Below, piece after piece: positions 4,049 through 7,117 of a stretch of 7,117 bases of DNA. Under the pieces are notes generated by a model. It was given only the letters and a program-made list of their open reading frames with translations. It searched no databases and was not told the origin of the DNA. A program made the position numbers and the translations under genes. Location: the NCBI GenBank assembly GCA_937880065.1, contig CALFMA010000134.1, forward strand, positions 1 through 7,117, given 5' to 3'. Every line of letters starts with the position of its first letter. Position 1 is the first letter of the stretch. Origin of the DNA: an uncultured Ruminococcus sp. GTDB lineage: Bacteria > Bacillota_A > Clostridia > Oscillospirales > Ruminococcaceae.

Positions 4049-6821
4049 AACCTATCAGAAGCTTTCTTATCATAATCAAATCATAAACATCAATTCTGCC
4101 GTCCTTGTATGCATCGCCTGCATTCCAATTTGTAAGCTCATCTGAACTTCCCAGCAGCCATTTCTGCATCATTACAAGGTCAGCCACATTAAGCACACCG
4201 TCAGCGTTGACATCTCCGTTAACTGAGTCGGGGACGGGCTGAGTTGTGGTAGTTGGAGGAGCTGTTGTAGGTGCAGTTGTCATTGTTTCAGCCGCCCATT
4301 TCTGACAATCGTTGTCTGTAGGCTCCCATTGCTGAATATTTGCACCCATATCGGTTTTTGCCGCTTCAATTTCAACATAGCAGGCATCATCTGAAGCTTT
4401 TGTATGTATGTAATATGTGCCGTCGGGATTTTTGCTGAACTTGAAAAGCATTGCACTATCATCTGCCGCAAATTTCGAAATAACGATATTTCCGCCATTT
4501 TCCGAATTGCCTGCTTTAAGGGCGAATTCTGAATCAGACACGGAGCGGATATAATAGTAATTTTCATTTTCAGCCGATTCCTGCAAAGTCCATTTCTGAC
4601 AGTCAAATCCATTGGACTCCCATTGCTGTACATTGGAATTGTTCTCCATTTTGCCGTCGGCAATATCCATAACAAAATTGCTGTTTACATTTGTAAAGGT
4701 ATACATTACACTTGTATCCATTTTACAGCCGGGATTTGTTACTTCTTCAAGAATCCAGTCCTGACAGTTTGCACCGTTAATTTCCCATTGCTGTACATTT
4801 GCACCGCTTTCAACAGAGCCGTTAATTATCTCAACAGCAGACTGCTTATTTGAAATCTTTGTGCGTATTTTATATGAACCGTCTGAATTCTGAGATAAGG
4901 CGAATTTCTGATTATCCGCACCGTTGAAATTATAGATTTCAATATTTGTGCCATTGTCAGCTTTTTTGCCTTGTACATCAAGCATATATGTTCCGCCGTC
5001 ACCAAGAGCAGAAGCGATATAATAATAGCCGTCGCCTGCTGAAATAAGTTTCCATATATCGTGGGTATTTGCGGCATCTGAACCCCATTGCTGAACATTT
5101 GCACTATTTTCAGCCTTTGCACCTTCAACCTGCATATAAAGTCCTGAGTTTACATTTTTGAATCGGTATGTTGAACCGCTTTTGAATATTGCGGCTGTTC
5201 TGTCTGAACCTGTATAAGCTTTTGTCTGTGTGCCCCATATTGTCTGATTATTGCTGCCAACTGCGGTAAACGTCATAACTTTGTGTTCCTTGCCCGATTC
5301 GTCCTGCTGTGCAAGAAAAACGCCATTATATTTCTGACCGCCTATATTGAAGCTTGCCTGTGGGGAATTCTCCGCCTGTGACCAAGTTCCCGTTGCACCG
5401 CCGCTTATAGTTCCGTCAGCGTTAAGCTTTATATTTACATAGTTGTGAATAGTCTTGCTTGTATCTGTGCCGTGATTGATGAATTCATATTCCCCAGCAA
5501 TATCGGATTCGCTGTAACCGCCCTCTGAAATCGCATCTCCGCTGTATTCAAAAGGTGATACAACAGGCCAGCCGTCGCTGCTGAAATAAATATCATGAAC
5601 TCGCACCTGATGAATTTCATATCCGTCATCAAAACGTGTGTGATTGAGAAGATACCATTTTCCGTTATCGTCTTTCAATACGGAATTGTGACCGGGAGCC
5701 ATATACGCCTGATTAAGACAGCTGAATTTATAGTTGCCCATTACTTTAAGTCCGATTGAATCAAGATTTGTATTCGCTCCTAAAACAGCAGACCTTCCCG
5801 CAGCGTCAACATATGGGCCATCGGGATTTTTTGAACGGAACACACGCATATTATATCCGCCCTCGGAAGTAAGTCCGCCATATGTCACCCAAAGGTAATA
5901 ATAGCCATTTATCTCGTTATACTCAATAAATGGGCCTTCTCCCGATTTGCCGTAACCACCTGAAATCTTAGTTCCGAAGTAGCTGTCAACCATTCGTCCG
6001 TCGGAAGTTTTTCCGGATTTCGGATGAATACATTGACCTGTTTTTTTGTCAATTTCAATGGTAAATATACCGCCCGACCATGAGCCGTAAGTCATCCACA
6101 TTCTGCCGTCGGGACTATAGTAAATTGTAGGGTCAATAGCATTAGGGAACAGCTGATTGTTGAAATCTCCATTGCTGCTGAACCAGCTGTTATTCATTGT
6201 AACCTTGCCTGCCGCAATAAGTTCATCAATATTTGTAGAGGTATATTTTCGGTTAACTTTCTTTTTTCCGTCCTTGCTTGTCACCCAGCTGTCGTTGTTC
6301 CAGAAACCCGAATAAATGAGGGTATCCACCAATTCATAAGGGCCTTCGGCTTTCTGTGAAACTCCGTAACATATAACTGAACGCTTATAAGTTGAAGTTG
6401 TGCAGAAATACATCAGATATGCACCTTTTGAGCCGTCCTTGTTGATGTAATCGGGGTTGTAAATTACATCGGGAGCCCATACGGAAAATCCGCCGTCACA
6501 ATCCTCAAGGTTTTCGCCTGCCCATGAAAATGCCTTGGAAAGATTTTGCGAAAGATTTCCGAAAATCTTATTATTTACAGGAGTATAGCCATTTGTAAAG
6601 GTGTACCAGTTCTGCAAATCGTTGGATTTTGCCGCATCAATATGCGAGCCGAAGATGTAATATGTGCCGTTTGAATCTTTAAGCACAGACGGGTCGTGAA
6701 CCGATACTCGTGCCTTATTGACAACGGCAGATGAGTCGGTTGGTTGAATATTTCCTGAAAATGCCCCTGTAATCATCATACAGCCTGCAAGAACAGTTGA
6801 TAACAGCGTTTTTAATTTCAT
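4047..6821 (-). CDS. Secreted dockerin-bearing GH43 endo-arabinanase-like enzyme with two ricin-type lectin modules
   Basis: A 924-residue extracellular enzyme, probably a cellulosome subunit that cuts alpha-1,5-arabinan in pectin side chains. A signal peptide occupies about residues 1-22. A GH43 five-bladed propeller follows (about 40-428), with base Asp43 in HDPS, Asp230 in NAIDP, acid Glu295 in SGEGPF, and His378 in APGHNS, a typical metal-site His. WAPD (115-118), HTRF (394-397) and DGWPVV (416-421) match BsArb43B-like extended endo-arabinanases, as does the small beta-barrel at 438-532. Two ricin-type trefoils (548-694 and 705-846), a Thr/Pro linker (848-863) and a type I dockerin (867-924, calcium loops starting D870 and D903) complete the chain. 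In the second loop, position 3 is Tyr905 instead of Asn/Asp. GGAGG at 6830-6834 sets the start. LAGC at 11-14 also resembles a lipobox. Arabinan specificity is inferred from family motifs; a related arabinofuranosidase or xylosidase activity is less likely. Confidence 0.93.
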   Translation of the reverse strand: MKLKTLLSTVLAGCMMITGAFSGNIQPTDSSAVVNKARVSVHDPSVLKDSNGTYYIFGSHIDAAKSNDLQNWYTFTNGYTPVNNKIFGNLSQNLSKAFSWAGENLEDCDGGFSVWAPDVIYNPDYINKDGSKGAYLMYFCTTSTYKRSVICYGVSQKAEGPYELVDTLIYSGFWNNDSWVTSKDGKKKVNRKYTSTNIDELIAAGKVTMNNSWFSSNGDFNNQLFPNAIDPTIYYSPDGRMWMTYGSWSGGIFTIEIDKKTGQCIHPKSGKTSDGRMVDSYFGTKISGGYGKSGEGPFIEYNEINGYYYLWVTYGGLTSEGGYNMRVFRSKNPDGPYVDAAGRSAVLGANTNLDSIGLKVMGNYKFSCLNQAYMAPGHNSVLKDDNGKWYLLNHTRFDDGYEIHQVRVHDIYFSSDGWPVVSPFEYSGDAISEGGYSESDIAGEYEFINHGTDTSKTIHNYVNIKLNADGTISGGATGTWSQAENSPQASFNIGGQKYNGVFLAQQDESGKEHKVMTFTAVGSNNQTIWGTQTKAYTGSDRTAAIFKSGSTYRFKNVNSGLYMQVEGAKAENSANVQQWGSDAANTHDIWKLISAGDGYYYIASALGDGGTYMLDVQGKKADNGTNIEIYNFNGADNQKFALSQNSDGSYKIRTKISNKQSAVEIINGSVESGANVQQWEINGANCQDWILEEVTNPGCKMDTSVMYTFTNVNSNFVMDIADGKMENNSNVQQWESNGFDCQKWTLQESAENENYYYIRSVSDSEFALKAGNSENGGNIVISKFAADDSAMLFKFSKNPDGTYYIHTKASDDACYVEIEAAKTDMGANIQQWEPTDNDCQKWAAETMTTAPTTAPPTTTTQPVPDSVNGDVNADGVLNVADLVMMQKWLLGSSDELTNWNAGDAYKDGRIDVYDLIMIRKLLIG
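4050..4223 (-). other. Type I dockerin domain, the anchoring module of the GH43 enzyme
   Basis: Two duplicated 23-residue calcium-binding segments, GDVNADGVLNVADLVMMQKW (start 869) and GDAYKDGRIDVYDLIMIRKL (start 902), end the protein. Loop ligands are D870, N872, D874, N878 and D881, then D903, (Y905), D907, D911 and D914. Dockerins bind cohesin modules of a scaffoldin, either on the cell surface or in a released complex. Positions 10-11 differ between the repeats (VA and VY), so the two binding faces may not be equivalent. The cohesin partner lies outside the window. Confidence 0.9.
4284..5180 (-). repeat. Tandem duplication of the ricin-type beta-trefoil module
   Basis: Two trefoil-coding blocks lie at 4740-5180 (first module) and 4284-4709 (second). 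The same 10-mer CCCATTGCTG (coding Gln-Gln-Trp on the minus strand) occurs at 5084-5093, 4784-4793, 4619-4628 and 4325-4334, in the alpha and gamma subdomains of each module. The alpha copies are 465 bp apart and the gamma copies 459 bp apart, both multiples of three, as expected for duplication of a whole module. The middle (beta) subdomain of both has lost the QxW core. Confidence 0.8.
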
Positions 6822-6827
6822 AGTAAT

Positions 6828-6835
6828 TTCCTCCG
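6828..6835 (-). promoter_or_regulatory. Ribosome binding site of the dockerin enzyme
   Basis: On the minus strand this reads CGGAGGAA, with core GGAGG (6830-6834) 8 nt before the ATG at 6821-6819. It is near ideal and supports this start. Confidence 0.85.
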
Positions 6836-6871
6836 TTTAGTAATTTTCTTTAGAGATGCCCTTTTGAGATG

Positions 6872-6920
6872 TCATTTACTTTTTGTTAATTATAACACAT
6901 CAATGACAATAAGTAAATGA
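6872..6920. promoter_or_regulatory. Long inverted repeat spanning the dockerin gene promoter (probable operator)
   Basis: TCATTTACTT (6872-6881) and AAGTAAATGA (6911-6920) are a perfect 10-bp inverted repeat 29 bp apart. After one mismatch, pairing continues with 6883-6886 against 6906-6909. One arm covers the -35 and the other the transcription start, with the -10 between them. Because the upstream arm is not transcribed from the predicted start, the symmetry is best read as a DNA-level binding site for a regulator, possibly one that loops or binds as a pair of dimers. Confidence 0.55.
6889..6917 (-). promoter_or_regulatory. Promoter of the dockerin GH43 gene
   Basis: Minus-strand -10 TATAAT (6894-6889) carries an extended TG (TGTTATAAT) and lies 17 bp from a weaker -35 TTTACT (6917-6912). 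Transcription would start near 6882, giving a leader of about 60 nt. A weak -35 with a strong extended -10 leaves room for regulation. A second TATAAT on the same strand (6926-6921) has no acceptable -35. Confidence 0.72.
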
Positions 6921-7084
6921 ATTATAGTGTCATTTTTATAACATTTTGAGTTAATTTAAAAGGTTGTGTTACATATAGTGTACTGCAATGCTTGAAACAG
7001 GAGATAATAGTGCATAACTTCCCATCTTTGCCACTTGGTGACAAAACATGACTTTAAAAAATTCTGGAAATTTCGGGATTTTAC

Positions 7085-7113
7085 TTGACTTTTTTGCTTG
7101 TTTATGATATAAT
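7085..7113 (+). promoter_or_regulatory. Strong promoter reading out of the right edge
   Basis: TTGACT (7085-7090), 17 bp, then TATAAT (7108-7113), with an extended TG at 7105-7106. It points rightward, away from the dockerin gene, so a divergently transcribed gene probably starts just beyond the window. The stretch 6936-7084 before it shows no ORF of note and no clear hairpin. Confidence 0.78.
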
Positions 7114-7117
7114 TATT

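Larger units (their letters stand above)
6870..6935. repeat. Three TGTCATT boxes in the dockerin gene control region
   Basis: TGTCATT occurs at 6870-6876 and 6928-6934 on the + strand and inverted at 6902-6908. The boxes lie at the transcription start, in the promoter spacer and upstream of the -35. They may be subsites for the regulator that uses the larger inverted repeat. Confidence 0.4.

Noticed and set aside
4280..5128. Several frames overlapping the lectin modules on either strand
   Set aside because: They are off-frame readings of repeated QQW-coding DNA, and the long GH43-dockerin frame explains the region fully.
4284..5180. CRISPR-like array suggested by regularly recurring CCCATTGCTG
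   Set aside because: The copies are in frame, encode Gln-Gln-Trp of the lectin fold, and the intervals are protein-coding and unequal (about 165-300 bp).
6870..6935. CcpA cre-type catabolite site at the GH43 promoter
   Set aside because: No match to the TGWAAACGNTWNCA pattern is found. The symmetry present is of a different kind.
1..7117. Insertion sequence, prophage, tRNA or rRNA genes
   Set aside because: No transposase, integrase, terminal inverted repeats with target duplications, or structured RNA gene could be seen on either strand.

Overview
The window looks like a low-GC Firmicute chromosome, most likely a gut or rumen Ruminococcus or a close Oscillospiraceae relative. The main reasons are a secreted glycoside hydrolase that ends in a type I dockerin after a Thr/Pro linker, strong GGAGG-type ribosome binding sites, AT-rich intergenic DNA and canonical sigma-A promoters. 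The genus is inferred from family knowledge, not from a search.

Left part (1-333): an intrinsic terminator (28-61) closes a gene that lies outside the window. About 160 bp without a convincing gene follows, although it carries an 89-codon open frame with no proper start. Then comes a near-perfect promoter (TTGACA, 17 bp, extended -10 TGTTATAAT) with a 9-bp inverted repeat placed directly over the -10/+1 region.

Middle part (334-4001): a tightly packed four-gene operon on the + strand. It encodes a YtrA-type GntR repressor, an ABC ATPase of the antibiotic/peptide-export type, a 516-residue ABC-2 permease that appears to be two permease halves fused in one chain, and a CPBP-family (Abi/CAAX protease-like) membrane protein with all its catalytic motifs. 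Gene junctions are 2 bp apart, a 4-bp ATGA overlap and an 11-bp overlap, so the four products are probably made together. The likely model is that the repressor silences its own operon until an envelope-active compound or peptide appears. The transporter then removes or exports something, and the CPBP protein acts in immunity or membrane-protein processing. The substrate cannot be read from the sequence.

Right part (4007-7117): a bidirectional terminator separates the operon from a convergent minus-strand gene. That gene encodes a 924-residue secreted endo-arabinanase-like GH43 enzyme with a small beta-barrel domain, two ricin-type beta-trefoil (CBM13-like) modules, a Thr/Pro linker and a dockerin. 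This is a cellulosome-style pectin/arabinan-degrading subunit. Its promoter sits inside a long imperfect inverted repeat whose arms cover the -35 and the transcription start, which suggests a dedicated regulator. At the extreme right a second strong + strand promoter (7085-7113) reads out of the window, so a divergent gene probably follows.

The points most worth following are the fused permease coupled to a CPBP protein under an autoregulated promoter, and the unusual operator architecture at the dockerin gene.
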